NCBI GenBank assembly: GCA_910580015.1
Contig: CAJTVT010000004.1
Coordinates: 39,851 to 103,850 of the forward strand
Direction: 5' to 3'
DNA: 64,000 bases
Origin: an uncultured Lachnospiraceae bacterium
Lineage (GTDB): Bacteria; Bacillota; Clostridia; Lachnospirales; Lachnospiraceae
In this document: one piece after another, positions 27,322 through 35,268 of the stretch
Layout of the letters: every line of letters starts with the position of its first letter
Position numbering within the stretch: position 1 is the first letter of the stretch
Notes under the pieces: generated by a model
Told to the model about the DNA's origin: nothing
The model's input: the letters and a program-made list of their open reading frames with translations, nothing else
The model's database searches: none
Program-made: the position numbers and the translations under genes

Positions 27322-28282
27322 GAGAGTCATTCTGTCGGTTTTTTGTCTGTTGTTTATATTGGCAGCGGCAAATACGGTTTTGAATTATGCATTGATTCCT
27401 TACAGTTATGTGAGAATTATGATGCATCAGATCACCACAGAGAACTATGATACAGTTTTATTGGGCACTTCCCATGGGTTAAATGGGATCAGCCCTAAAA
27501 TTTTGGAGGAACAGACAGGAGAAAAAACTATAAATCTCTGTTTGGGTGGAGAATACCCAAGAGACGCCTATTATCTGCTGCGGCAGGTTTGTAAGAAAAA
27601 GTTGCCCAAAAAAGTAGTCTATGAGCTGGATCCTGGATATTGGTGTACCAAGGAGGGACAACGAGGAGATTTCAACCGGATTTATTATGAAATGCCTTGG
27701 TCAGAGGTGAAGTTTGAGTATTTTGTCAATAAAATGTTGAAGCTGGATTTTCGTGCTACGTTGTTTCCGTGGTTCTATTACCGAGGTCAGTTAAAAAACA
27801 CAGCTAAGATCATTTCCTGTAAGCAGAGCAAGGATTACAAAAATTTTGGCGTTCAGGCTTTTGATACTGGAGGACAAAAATTTTCAGATGGTTTTTTGAA
27901 AAATTTTCCAGTATCTGGACCTAAGGAAGAGAAAGATCTGGTTCTTTGGGATAAGAAAAATAAAAATAAAGATTCTTTTCAGTATTTTGAAAAGCTTGCG
28001 ACATTTTGTCAGAAGCATCATGTAAAGCTTGTGGTGGCGGTTTTGCCGGTGCCCAGGGAAACTCTGCAAAAGTACCAAAAGAAGTACCAGGAATCCGATG
28101 CATATTTTCGCACGTATATGAAAAAATATGGTATTCCATTTTGGAACTACAATCATCCAGACAGACAAATAGAAGACTTTGATTACAGTCTTGATGCTTT
28201 TACAGATTATGAAGGGCATATGAATATGGAACAAGCAGAAGATTTTAGTGTCAGACTGGCACAGGATTTGAAAAGTCTCTAA
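27308..28282 (+). CDS. DltD/SGNH-like extracytoplasmic protein
   Basis: 324 residues with an N-terminal membrane anchor (about residues 5-25) and the rest probably outside the membrane. A serine in GTSHG (S55, in YDTVLLGTSHGLNG) and a C-terminal histidine (H304, in YEGHMN) could form an SGNH-type catalytic set, as in DltD and the partner proteins of AlgI-like MBOATs. It is translationally coupled to the MBOAT gene, supporting a role in handing the acyl group to the final acceptor. Sequence similarity to true DltD is not obvious; the assignment rests on motif order and context. Confidence 0.72.
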   Translation: MRSFKRVILSVFCLLFILAAANTVLNYALIPYSYVRIMMHQITTENYDTVLLGTSHGLNGISPKILEEQTGEKTINLCLGGEYPRDAYYLLRQVCKKKLPKKVVYELDPGYWCTKEGQRGDFNRIYYEMPWSEVKFEYFVNKMLKLDFRATLFPWFYYRGQLKNTAKIISCKQSKDYKNFGVQAFDTGGQKFSDGFLKNFPVSGPKEEKDLVLWDKKNKNKDSFQYFEKLATFCQKHHVKLVVAVLPVPRETLQKYQKKYQESDAYFRTYMKKYGIPFWNYNHPDRQIEDFDYSLDAFTDYEGHMNMEQAEDFSVRLAQDLKSL

Positions 28283-28294
28283 ACGGAGGAAATT

Positions 28295-29242
28295 ATGAAG
28301 TGGAAAAAATATACGATCCAGAGTACCACCCAGGCAGAAGATTTTATTAGTAGTATGCTTGCAGATTTGGGAGTGGAAGGAGTACAGATTGAGGATTTCG
28401 TGCCCTTGTCTGCCGAAGATAAGGAGAAAATGTATATTGATATTTTACCTGAGCTTCCGCCAGATGAAGGGATCGCATATATCAGTTTCTTTTTGGAGGC
28501 AGACAGAGAACAGGAAGAACTTCTCATGCAGGTAAGGCAAGAATTGGAAGAGCTGCGGACCTTTGTAGACATTGGGAGCGGGGAGATGACCCAGGGAGAG
28601 ACAGAGGATCAGGATTGGATTAATAACTGGAAACAGTATTTCAAGGCGTTTACCATTGAAAATATTCTTATCAAGCCTACTTGGGAATCTCTGCCCCTGG
28701 AGGAACATTACCGCTGTGTGGTTGAAATTGATCCAGGAACTTCCTTTGGGACTGGAAAACATGAGACGACACAGCTTTGCATTCGTCAGATCTGTAAATA
28801 TATGAAACCCCAGGATCGGGTGTTGGATGTGGGCTGCGGCAGCGGGATTTTGTCGGTGGTCAGCTTAAAGCTAGGTGCAGGAAGCGTGGTCGGGACAGAC
28901 ATCGATCCAGTGTGTATGCAGGCAACAGCAGACAATATGAAAGTCAATGGATTATCCATGGAACAGGGAAAATTTTATCATGGGAATCTGATTGACGATA
29001 TCAGCCTTCAGAAAAAGGTGGGCGGAGAGTATGATATTGTGGTTGCAAATATTCTGGCAGATATTATCATTCCTTTGACTCCGGTGATTCCAGGATGTCT
29101 CAAAAAGGGAGGAATTTATATCACCAGTGGTATTATCAACTTTAAAGAGGAGGCAGTGAAGCAGGCCATCCAGGAAGCCGGGCTTGAGATATTGGAAATC
29201 AGCCGTCAGGGGGAATGGGTTAGCATCACCGCCAGAAAGTAG
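28295..29242 (+). CDS. prmA: ribosomal protein L11 methyltransferase
   Basis: Trimethylates ribosomal protein L11. 315 residues: an N-terminal substrate-recognition domain (MKWKKYTIQSTTQAEDFIS) and a SAM-binding domain with PGTSFGTGKHETT, VLDVGCGSGILSV and VVANILADIII, all family-typical. CGGAGG precedes the ATG. Its usual upstream neighbour dnaJ lies 11.3 kb away across the accessory block. rsmE follows, as in many Firmicutes. Confidence 0.95.
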   Translation: MKWKKYTIQSTTQAEDFISSMLADLGVEGVQIEDFVPLSAEDKEKMYIDILPELPPDEGIAYISFFLEADREQEELLMQVRQELEELRTFVDIGSGEMTQGETEDQDWINNWKQYFKAFTIENILIKPTWESLPLEEHYRCVVEIDPGTSFGTGKHETTQLCIRQICKYMKPQDRVLDVGCGSGILSVVSLKLGAGSVVGTDIDPVCMQATADNMKVNGLSMEQGKFYHGNLIDDISLQKKVGGEYDIVVANILADIIIPLTPVIPGCLKKGGIYITSGIINFKEEAVKQAIQEAGLEILEISRQGEWVSITARK

Positions 29243-29255
29243 GCAGGGAAGAGAT

Positions 29256-29987
29256 ATGTTTCAATTTTTTGTAGAGCCAGCGCAGATTCAGGGTGGGAAA
29301 GTATTTATCACTGGTGGTGATGTAAACCATATAAAAAATGTGCTTCGGATGCGGATTGGGGAACGGGTGCGCATCAGCGATGACGGGGACAGAGATTTTT
29401 ATTGCAGCATCCTAGAACTAGAACAAGAACAGATTATTTTGCAGATTCTTGAGGAGGCAGAGGACACAGAGCTGTCTGTAAAGATTACTTTGTTTCAGGG
29501 ACTTCCCAAGGGGGACAAGATGGAGCTGGTGATTCAAAAAGCGGTGGAACTTGGAGTCTCAGAGATTATTCCAGTTGCTATGAAAAACTGTGTGGTAAAG
29601 TTGGATGAGAAGAAAGCCAAAGCCAAGCAGACCAGATGGCAAGCCATTGCAGAGAGTGCAGCGAAACAGGCGAAGCGCAGTATCATTCCAAGGATAGGGC
29701 AAGTTATGACGTTTCAGGAGGCGGCAGCGTATGCCAAGAATTTAAATGTGCGTCTGTTGCCCTATGAAAATCAACGAGGCATGGCTCATACTCGACAAAT
29801 AATGGAAAGCATAAAAAAGGACAGTACCGTCGGGATTTTTATTGGACCAGAAGGGGGATATGACTCTTCGGAGATTAATTTGGTAAAAGATGAGATGGAG
29901 ATGATTTCTTTGGGCAACCGCATCCTGCGCACAGAGACGGCTGGAATTTGCGCAGTTTCTATGTTGGTTTATGCCCTGGAGGATTAG
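29256..29987 (+). CDS. rsmE: 16S rRNA (uracil1498-N3)-methyltransferase
   Basis: SPOUT-class methyltransferase of 16S rRNA U1498, 243 residues. N-terminal PUA-like domain (GGDVNHIKNVLRMRIGERV) and C-terminal knot domain with KMELVIQKAVELGVSEIIP, IGPEGGYDSSEI and LGNRILRTETAG. Start placed at ATG 29256, 14 bases after prmA, with GGGAAGAG upstream; an earlier in-frame start would lie within prmA. Confidence 0.94.
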   Translation: MFQFFVEPAQIQGGKVFITGGDVNHIKNVLRMRIGERVRISDDGDRDFYCSILELEQEQIILQILEEAEDTELSVKITLFQGLPKGDKMELVIQKAVELGVSEIIPVAMKNCVVKLDEKKAKAKQTRWQAIAESAAKQAKRSIIPRIGQVMTFQEAAAYAKNLNVRLLPYENQRGMAHTRQIMESIKKDSTVGIFIGPEGGYDSSEINLVKDEMEMISLGNRILRTETAGICAVSMLVYALED

Positions 29988-29991
29988 ACAG

Positions 29992-31146
29992 ATGGAAGTA
30001 TATTTTGATAATTCGGCTACCACCCGTTGTTCGGATGGGGCCAGAGAGCTTATGGTGCAGGCTTTGTCCAGAGATTATGGAAATCCCTCTTCATTGCATG
30101 GAAAAGGTTTGGAAGGGGAAAACTATATCAAGGATGCAATGGCTAAGATCGCCAAGACAATGAAAATCAATGGTTCTGAGTTGATATTTACGTCTGGAGG
30201 AACGGAATCCAACAATCTTGCCATTATAGGGGCAGCAATGGCCAATAAGCGCAGTGGAATGCATCTGATAACTACCCGTGTGGAGCATCCGGCCGTAGCT
30301 GCGCCTATAAATTTTCTGGAAGAACAAGGCTTTTTAGTGACTTATCTGGATGTGGACCAAAATGGTGTGATTTCGTTAGAGCAGCTCAGGGAAGCAGTGA
30401 CGCCAGAGACGATTTTGGTCTCTATCATGTATGTGAATAATGAAATTGGTGCGGTGGAGCCTATCGCAGAAGCGGCAAAGATCATCAAGGAACAAAATGC
30501 TCAGACGTTGTTTCATGTGGATGCAATTCAGGCATATGGGAAATATGTGATTCATCCGTCTCGGCTTGGAATCGATCTTATGTCTGTCAGTGGACATAAA
30601 ATTCATGGACCCAAAGGTGTTGGATTTTTGTATGTGAGAGAGAAGACCAAATTAAAGCCAGTGATCTTTGGCGGAGGGCAGCAGAGAAATCTGCGCTCTG
30701 GTACGGAAAATGTTCCAGGAATTGCAGGACTTGGGCAAGCTGCCTGGGAAGCATATGAGGAGTTTGAGGCAAAACAGGCACATTTGTATAAGCTCAAGGA
30801 TGCTTTTATCAAGGGTCTTGCAGAGGAAGAATGGGCGCATATTAATGGATTGACAGGAGAGAAAAGTGCACCACATATCGTAAGTCTCAGTGTGGACGGT
30901 GTTCGAAGCGAGGTACTTCTTCATGCTTTAGAGGAACGACATATTTATGTGTCTGCGGGAAGCGCATGTTCATCCAATAAGCCGGCAGCAAGCGCTGTTT
31001 TGCAGGCAATTGGGGTAAAGAGAGAGTATTTGGAGTCTACCGTGCGTATCAGTTTTTGTGCGGAAAATACCTTGGAGGAAGTGGAATACTGCTTAGAAAA
31101 TCTGAAGGAGCTGGTGTATATGCTTCGAAAGTACATAAGGCGTTAG
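29992..31146 (+). CDS. cysteine desulfurase (NifS/IscS family)
   Basis: Removes sulfur from cysteine as an enzyme-bound persulfide. 384 residues; the PLP lysine is K203 in SVSGHKIHGPKG, and the catalytic cysteine is C326 in SAGSACSSNKP. The short loop around the cysteine fits class I (NifS/IscS-like) enzymes. GGAGGA precedes ATG 29992; the gene begins 4 bases after rsmE. thiI follows 12 bases later, so this is probably the dedicated sulfur donor for tRNA 4-thiouridine, like NifZ-ThiI of Bacillus subtilis. Confidence 0.93.
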   Translation: MEVYFDNSATTRCSDGARELMVQALSRDYGNPSSLHGKGLEGENYIKDAMAKIAKTMKINGSELIFTSGGTESNNLAIIGAAMANKRSGMHLITTRVEHPAVAAPINFLEEQGFLVTYLDVDQNGVISLEQLREAVTPETILVSIMYVNNEIGAVEPIAEAAKIIKEQNAQTLFHVDAIQAYGKYVIHPSRLGIDLMSVSGHKIHGPKGVGFLYVREKTKLKPVIFGGGQQRNLRSGTENVPGIAGLGQAAWEAYEEFEAKQAHLYKLKDAFIKGLAEEEWAHINGLTGEKSAPHIVSLSVDGVRSEVLLHALEERHIYVSAGSACSSNKPAASAVLQAIGVKREYLESTVRISFCAENTLEEVEYCLENLKELVYMLRKYIRR

Positions 31147-31158
31147 AAAGGAAGAACC

Positions 31159-32337
31159 ATGTTTAAAGCATTTTTAATAAAGTATGGAGAAATTGGAATT
31201 AAGGGAAAGAACCGGCATCTCTTCGAAGATGCTCTGATTCACCAGATCAAATATGCATTGAAACCAGTGGAAGGCGAATTTCTCATCTCAAAAGAACAGG
31301 GGCGTATCTATATTGAGGCTCAGACAGAATATGATTATGAGGAGACCGTGGAGAGCTTAAAGCGTGTGTTTGGAATTGTTGGCATCTGTCCAGTTGTTCT
31401 GGTTCCAGATCAGGGATTTGAACAACTGGCATCGGATGTGATTGCTTATCTGGATAAGCGTTACCCAGATAAGAACAAGACCTTTAAAGTAAATGCAAGG
31501 CGGGCAAAGAAAAGTTATCCCATGAGTTCCATGGAAGTGAATGCGGCTTTGGGAGAGCGAATTTTGGATGCTTTTCCAGAATTTAAGGTGGATGTGCATC
31601 ATCCAGATATTATGGTGAATGTTGAACTTCGTGGACAGATCAATATTTACTCGGAGGTGATTCCAGGCCCTGGTGGTATGCCAGTGGGAACCAATGGGAA
31701 AGGGATGTTATTATTGTCCGGCGGCATTGACAGCCCAGTGGCAGGGTATATGATTGCAAAACGTGGTGTGAAAATTGACGCTGTTTATTTTCATGCACCG
31801 CCTTATACTAGTGAGCGCGCCAAGCAGAAGGTAGTGGACTTGGCTAGGCTGGTGGCTCGATATACGGGGCCAATTTACCTGAAAGTGGTAAATTTTACGG
31901 ATATTCAGATGTATATCTATGAGGAGTGTCCTCACGAGGAGCTTACCATTATTATGCGTCGCTATATGATGCGGATCGCAGAGCATTTTGCACAGGAGAC
32001 AGGATCTCTTGGTCTGATCACTGGGGAGAGCATTGGGCAGGTGGCCAGTCAGACAATGCAATCTCTAGCTGCAACCAATGAAGTGTGTACCATGCCAGTG
32101 TATCGGCCGTTGATCGGGTTTGATAAACAGGAGATTATAGAATTGTCAGAAAAAATCGGCACCTATGAGACATCTATTTTGCCTTATGAAGACTGCTGTA
32201 CGATTTTTGTGGCGAAACATCCTGTGACAAAACCAAATTTGAAAATTATTCGGCGTTCTGAGACACATCTTGAGGAGAAAATTGATGAAATGGTCAAGAA
32301 AGCCATTGATACCACGGAGACAATCCGAGTGGAATAG
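31159..32337 (+). CDS. thiI: tRNA 4-thiouridine synthase ThiI
   Basis: 392 residues: ferredoxin-like and THUMP RNA-binding domains (about residues 1-165), then the PP-loop ATP pyrophosphatase domain with LLSGGIDSPVAG (residues 186-197). There is no C-terminal rhodanese domain, so sulfur should come directly from the cysteine desulfurase encoded upstream, as known for the short Firmicutes ThiI. The cysteine in EDCCTIFVAKHP lies in the PP-loop domain. Confidence 0.95.
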   Translation: MFKAFLIKYGEIGIKGKNRHLFEDALIHQIKYALKPVEGEFLISKEQGRIYIEAQTEYDYEETVESLKRVFGIVGICPVVLVPDQGFEQLASDVIAYLDKRYPDKNKTFKVNARRAKKSYPMSSMEVNAALGERILDAFPEFKVDVHHPDIMVNVELRGQINIYSEVIPGPGGMPVGTNGKGMLLLSGGIDSPVAGYMIAKRGVKIDAVYFHAPPYTSERAKQKVVDLARLVARYTGPIYLKVVNFTDIQMYIYEECPHEELTIIMRRYMMRIAEHFAQETGSLGLITGESIGQVASQTMQSLAATNEVCTMPVYRPLIGFDKQEIIELSEKIGTYETSILPYEDCCTIFVAKHPVTKPNLKIIRRSETHLEEKIDEMVKKAIDTTETIRVE

Positions 32338-32370
32338 AAAATGATTTTGGTATGTTTGGGAAAGGAACAC

Positions 32371-32395
32371 AAAAAAAATCCTGCATTGCAGGATT
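32371..32395 (-). terminator. intrinsic terminator read leftward
   Basis: AATCCTGCA/TGCAGGATT (32377-32395) forms a hairpin that on the - strand is followed by a run of T residues (A run 32371-32378 on +). It may back up the closer terminator of the HPr-like gene and stop leftward transcripts before thiI. Confidence 0.55.
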
Positions 32396-32460
32396 CTCCG
32401 CCTGCGGTGGGTAGCTTTTGCAGCATGATACCTTATCGCCGCAGTGCGATTTTGTGAGTG

Positions 32461-32512
32461 TTTTGTTTCATAGTTCATAGGACAGACTTTCTTAATGAAC
32501 TATGAAACAAAA
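32461..32512. repeat. 18-bp perfect inverted repeat
   Basis: TTTTGTTTCATAGTTCAT (32461-32478) and its exact complement (32495-32512) flank a 16-base loop. It lies between the convergent thiI and HPr-like genes. It could fold in RNA from either strand and may act as a two-way terminator or be a small palindromic repeat. Confidence 0.7.
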
Positions 32513-32537
32513 ACACCCCCCTGAATATTCAGGGGGG
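32504..32537 (-). terminator. intrinsic terminator of the HPr-like gene
   Basis: A perfect 22-base palindrome (32516-32537; CCCCCC, TGAATATTCA, GGGGGG) is followed on the - strand by TGTTTTTGTTT. It is 24 bases past the stop codon of the HPr-like gene and is the best terminator for it. Confidence 0.75.
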
Positions 32538-32561
32538 AGCACTATCATTGTGATGAAATGA

Positions 32562-32792
32562 TTAGATTAGATATGGTTTTAATACTTCCATAACCTCGTC
32601 TTTGTTGGCCTCTGCGTGGATGGCAAGGTCGATGGGTTTGGATAAATCCAGGCTGAAGATACCCATAATGGATTTTGCATCAATGACATATCTTCCGGAA
32701 ATCAGATCAAAATCAAAATCAAACTGTGTAATGGCGTTTACAAAAGATTTCACCTTGTCAATAGAATTTAAAGAAATCTGTACTGTTATCAT
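32562..32792 (-). CDS. HPr-like protein without the phosphorylatable histidine
   Basis: 76 residues with the size and fold pattern of the PTS phosphocarrier HPr. The regulatory serine region is kept (DAKSIMGIFSL, S41 corresponding to Ser46 of HPr), but the active-site region that normally reads GxHARPA is ISLNSIDKVKSFV, with Asp at the histidine position. It therefore cannot take phosphate from Enzyme I and may act as a regulatory relative, as Crh does in Bacillus, or have another role. The ATG at 32792 (reverse strand) has AAGGAGG upstream. Monocistronic, with its own promoter and terminator. Confidence 0.78.
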   Translation of the reverse strand: MITVQISLNSIDKVKSFVNAITQFDFDFDLISGRYVIDAKSIMGIFSLDLSKPIDLAIHAEANKDEVMEVLKPYLI

Positions 32793-32961
32793 AAAAAAAC
32801 CTCCTTCATAAAGAAATAATTGTATCAAACCGTATCCCCATAGGGCCTCTCCTTATGACCATCTGGCTGTCTGACAAAGGATTCCCACATGGGCTGCTTT
32901 ACCAGGACCATTTGGCCGTTATGAAAGGTACAATTAAACATATACAGTGATTTGCTTCACC
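32793..32961 (-). promoter_or_regulatory. long untranslated leader of the HPr-like gene
   Basis: About 170 bases separate the predicted transcription start from the start codon. They hold no likely leader peptide. GACCATYTGGC occurs twice as a direct repeat (32857-32867 and 32906-32916); each copy is itself a partial dyad. No riboswitch class was recognised. The region also forms the 5' side of the divergent mtaB gene. Confidence 0.45.
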
Positions 32962-32967
32962 GAATAT

Positions 32968-32996
32968 ATAGTAACTTCTTTTGGGAGAAAAGTCAA
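32968..32996 (-). promoter_or_regulatory. sigma-A promoter of the HPr-like gene
   Basis: Read on the - strand: TTGACT (32996-32991), 17-base spacer, TACTAT (32973-32968). It lies about 170 bases upstream of the start codon. Confidence 0.65.
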
Positions 32997-33073
32997 TGGC
33001 GTCATAACCAATTTAAGGAAATTAATCCAGGGCGTTTTTCGGCAGATTGCCATGAAAAGGATGGAGGACTCAA

Positions 33074-34450
33074 ATGAGGAAAGCAGCATTGCATAATTTA
33101 GGTTGTAAAGTAAATGCATATGAGACAGAAAGCATGAGGCAGCTCTTAGAGCAGGCTGGTTATCAGATCGTCTCTTTTGAGGAGAGGGCAGATGTCTATG
33201 TGGTCAATACATGTTCGGTTACCAATATTGCAGATCGTAAATCTCGACAGATGCTACATCGTGCTAGAAAAAACAATCCAAATGCAGCAGTGGTGGCTGC
33301 TGGTTGCTATGTACAGACAGCACAAGAACAGGCACAGGCGGATGGAGCGATCGATATTTTGATTGGGAATAACAAAAAGCATGAACTCCCTGCATTGCTG
33401 GAGCAGTTTTTTGAGAAACAGCAGTTGGAGTCGGAGACGAAAAACAGTGGGAAAGATACGTTTCACGGGATTTTGGCGGTGGAAGAGATTGCAAAAGATC
33501 CTGTGTATGAAAAACTTGCTGTTAGCCGGACAGCAGAACATGCCAGAGCTTTTGTAAAAGTGCAAGATGGTTGCAATCAGTTTTGCAGTTATTGTATTAT
33601 CCCGTATGCAAGAGGAAGAGTCCGAAGTAGGGAGATTGAGGATGTTGTAGGAGAGGTGGAACGACTTGCAACATCTGGTTGCAGAGAGATCGTGTTGACG
33701 GGGATTCATTTAAGTTCTTATGGTGTAGATTTCGGAATGCATTTATTAGATTTAATTGAAAAAGTACATCAAGTGCCAGGAATCGACAGGATCCGTTTGG
33801 GTTCCCTGGAACCTAAGATTGTAACAGAAGAATTTGCAGGCCGTTTGGCAGAGCTTTCCAAGGTTTGTCCTCATTTTCATCTCTCTTTACAGAGTGGGTG
33901 TGATACGGTTTTACAGCGAATGAATCGCAAGTATACTTGTGCGGAGTATGCAAAAGGATGTGAAATTTTACGGAAATATTTTGCGCATCCAGCGATTACA
34001 ACCGATGTGATTGTGGGATTTCCTGGTGAGACGGAAGAGGAATTTGAAATGAATCGAAAGTTTCTCAAAAATATTGGGTTTTTTGAGATTCATATTTTCA
34101 AATATTCTCGGAGAAAAGGAACACGAGCAGCAAAGATGGAAAATCAAGTGCCTGAGGAAATAAAAAATACTCGAAGTGAGAGACTGTTTTCGGACCTCGC
34201 GAAGATGAACGAAGCGTATTTAAGCTGGTATCTTGGGCGGGAGACGGAGGTGCTCTTGGAGGAGAAGGTAACCATTCATGAGAAGGAATATTTTCTTGGA
34301 CATACGAAAGAATATGTAAAGGTGGCAGTTGTGGCGGAAGGCAGACAAAATGAAGATTGTGCAAATCGAATCGTGAGAGGGACCGTGGTTTCTAAGTTGA
34401 AAGACCATGTTTTGTTGATGAAAACCGTTTCAGACATAAAAATAGATTGA
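33074..34450 (+). CDS. mtaB: tRNA t6A37 methylthiotransferase
   Basis: Radical-SAM enzyme converting t6A to ms2t6A at position 37 of tRNA. 458 residues: N-terminal UPF0004 domain with cluster cysteines C11, C47 and C78, radical-SAM motif CNQFCSYC (C167, C171, C174), and a C-terminal TRAM domain. The N-terminal pattern (HNLGCKVNAYETE) is typical of MtaB rather than MiaB or RimO. ATGGAGGACTCAA precedes the ATG. It is normally found behind rsmE; here the desulfurase, thiI and the HPr-like gene intervene. Confidence 0.94.
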   Translation: MRKAALHNLGCKVNAYETESMRQLLEQAGYQIVSFEERADVYVVNTCSVTNIADRKSRQMLHRARKNNPNAAVVAAGCYVQTAQEQAQADGAIDILIGNNKKHELPALLEQFFEKQQLESETKNSGKDTFHGILAVEEIAKDPVYEKLAVSRTAEHARAFVKVQDGCNQFCSYCIIPYARGRVRSREIEDVVGEVERLATSGCREIVLTGIHLSSYGVDFGMHLLDLIEKVHQVPGIDRIRLGSLEPKIVTEEFAGRLAELSKVCPHFHLSLQSGCDTVLQRMNRKYTCAEYAKGCEILRKYFAHPAITTDVIVGFPGETEEEFEMNRKFLKNIGFFEIHIFKYSRRKGTRAAKMENQVPEEIKNTRSERLFSDLAKMNEAYLSWYLGRETEVLLEEKVTIHEKEYFLGHTKEYVKVAVVAEGRQNEDCANRIVRGTVVSKLKDHVLLMKTVSDIKID

Positions 34451-34475
34451 ATTTTCCGAACATTTGTAATAAAAT
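34447..34475 (+). promoter_or_regulatory. candidate promoter of the ireB-ruvX operon
   Basis: TTGAAT (34447-34452), overlapping the mtaB stop codon, 17-base spacer, TAAAAT (34470-34475). It lies about 50 bases upstream of ireB. Confidence 0.5.
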
Positions 34476-34527
34476 AGACAGAAGAAGATTTATAAGAACG
34501 AAAGAGCGAAAATAAGGGCGTGACAAT

Positions 34528-34806
34528 ATGCAGGATAAAAATAGACAAGACATTAATAATACTCAGTTTTTTAAAGTGGAGAAAGAGCAGCAGGTGCAGG
34601 TGGATGATGTTCTAAGAATTGTATACAGTGCACTGCTGGAGAAGGGATATAACCCAGTATATCAGATTGTTGGTTATATTATGTCCGGCGATCCCACTTA
34701 TATTACCAGCCACAGGAATGCCAGAAGCCTAATTATGAAGGTGGAGCGGGACGAGCTGGTGGAAGAGATTCTGCGTCAGTATATTAAGAACAATTCCTGG
34801 AGTTAG
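34528..34806 (+). CDS. ireB: IreB-family regulatory phosphoprotein (UPF0297)
   Basis: 92-residue protein with the family core (TQFFKVEKEQ, VYSALLEKGYNPVYQIVGYIMSGDP, ITSHRNAR). In Enterococcus, IreB is a substrate of the Ser/Thr kinase IreK and affects cephalosporin resistance; whether that holds here is unknown. It is followed by ruvX and a DUF1292 gene, the conserved Firmicutes trio (yrzL-yrrK-yrzB in Bacillus). Confidence 0.95.
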   Translation: MQDKNRQDINNTQFFKVEKEQQVQVDDVLRIVYSALLEKGYNPVYQIVGYIMSGDPTYITSHRNARSLIMKVERDELVEEILRQYIKNNSWS

Positions 34807-34816
34807 GAGGAAGCAG

Positions 34817-35257
34817 ATGCGGATTATGGGGTTGGACTTTGGTTCCAAGACCGTTGGCGTAGCAGTGAGTGATAGCCTGCTTATGACAGCACAGGGAGTG
34901 GAGACTATTCAGCGCAAATCTCCTGGTAAATTAAGGCAGACTTTGGCAAGGATTGAAGCCTTGATCGAAGAATACCAGGTGGATAGGATTGTGTTGGGGT
35001 TTCCCAAAAATATGAATAATACAGAAGGAGAACGATGCCAAAAGACCATGGAGTTTCAGCAAATGGTAGAGAGACGTAGCGGTTTGCCGGTAGTTTTGTG
35101 GGACGAGCGTCTCACAACGGTGGCGGCAGACCGTGTTCTAATGGAGCGTGGTGTTCGCAGGGAGAATCGGAAAAATTATGTGGATCAGATTGCCGCTGTA
35201 TTTATTTTACAGGGGTATTTAGATGCATTGGCATTTCAGGGAACTTTTGGTCAGTAG
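34817..35257 (+). CDS. ruvX: putative Holliday junction resolvase RuvX/YqgF
   Basis: 146-residue RNase H-fold nuclease of the YqgF family, implicated in Holliday junction resolution and pre-16S rRNA processing. It shows the first catalytic Asp in MGLDFGSKTVGVAVSD, the DERLTT motif and the last Asp in YVDQIAAVFILQ. TTAGGAGG precedes the ATG; the gap to ireB is 10 bases. Confidence 0.95.
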   Translation: MRIMGLDFGSKTVGVAVSDSLLMTAQGVETIQRKSPGKLRQTLARIEALIEEYQVDRIVLGFPKNMNNTEGERCQKTMEFQQMVERRSGLPVVLWDERLTTVAADRVLMERGVRRENRKNYVDQIAAVFILQGYLDALAFQGTFGQ

Positions 35258-35268
35258 AGGAATGTATT

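Noticed and set aside
22795..28282. Classical dlt operon for D-alanylation
   Set aside because: Order and the added PLP enzyme differ from dltXABCD and the carboxy-terminal partner is only weakly DltD-like. D-Ala remains possible but is not supported.
17100..28282. Prophage or integrative element in the accessory block
   Set aside because: No integrase, transposase, phage gene, tRNA target or flanking direct repeat was seen.
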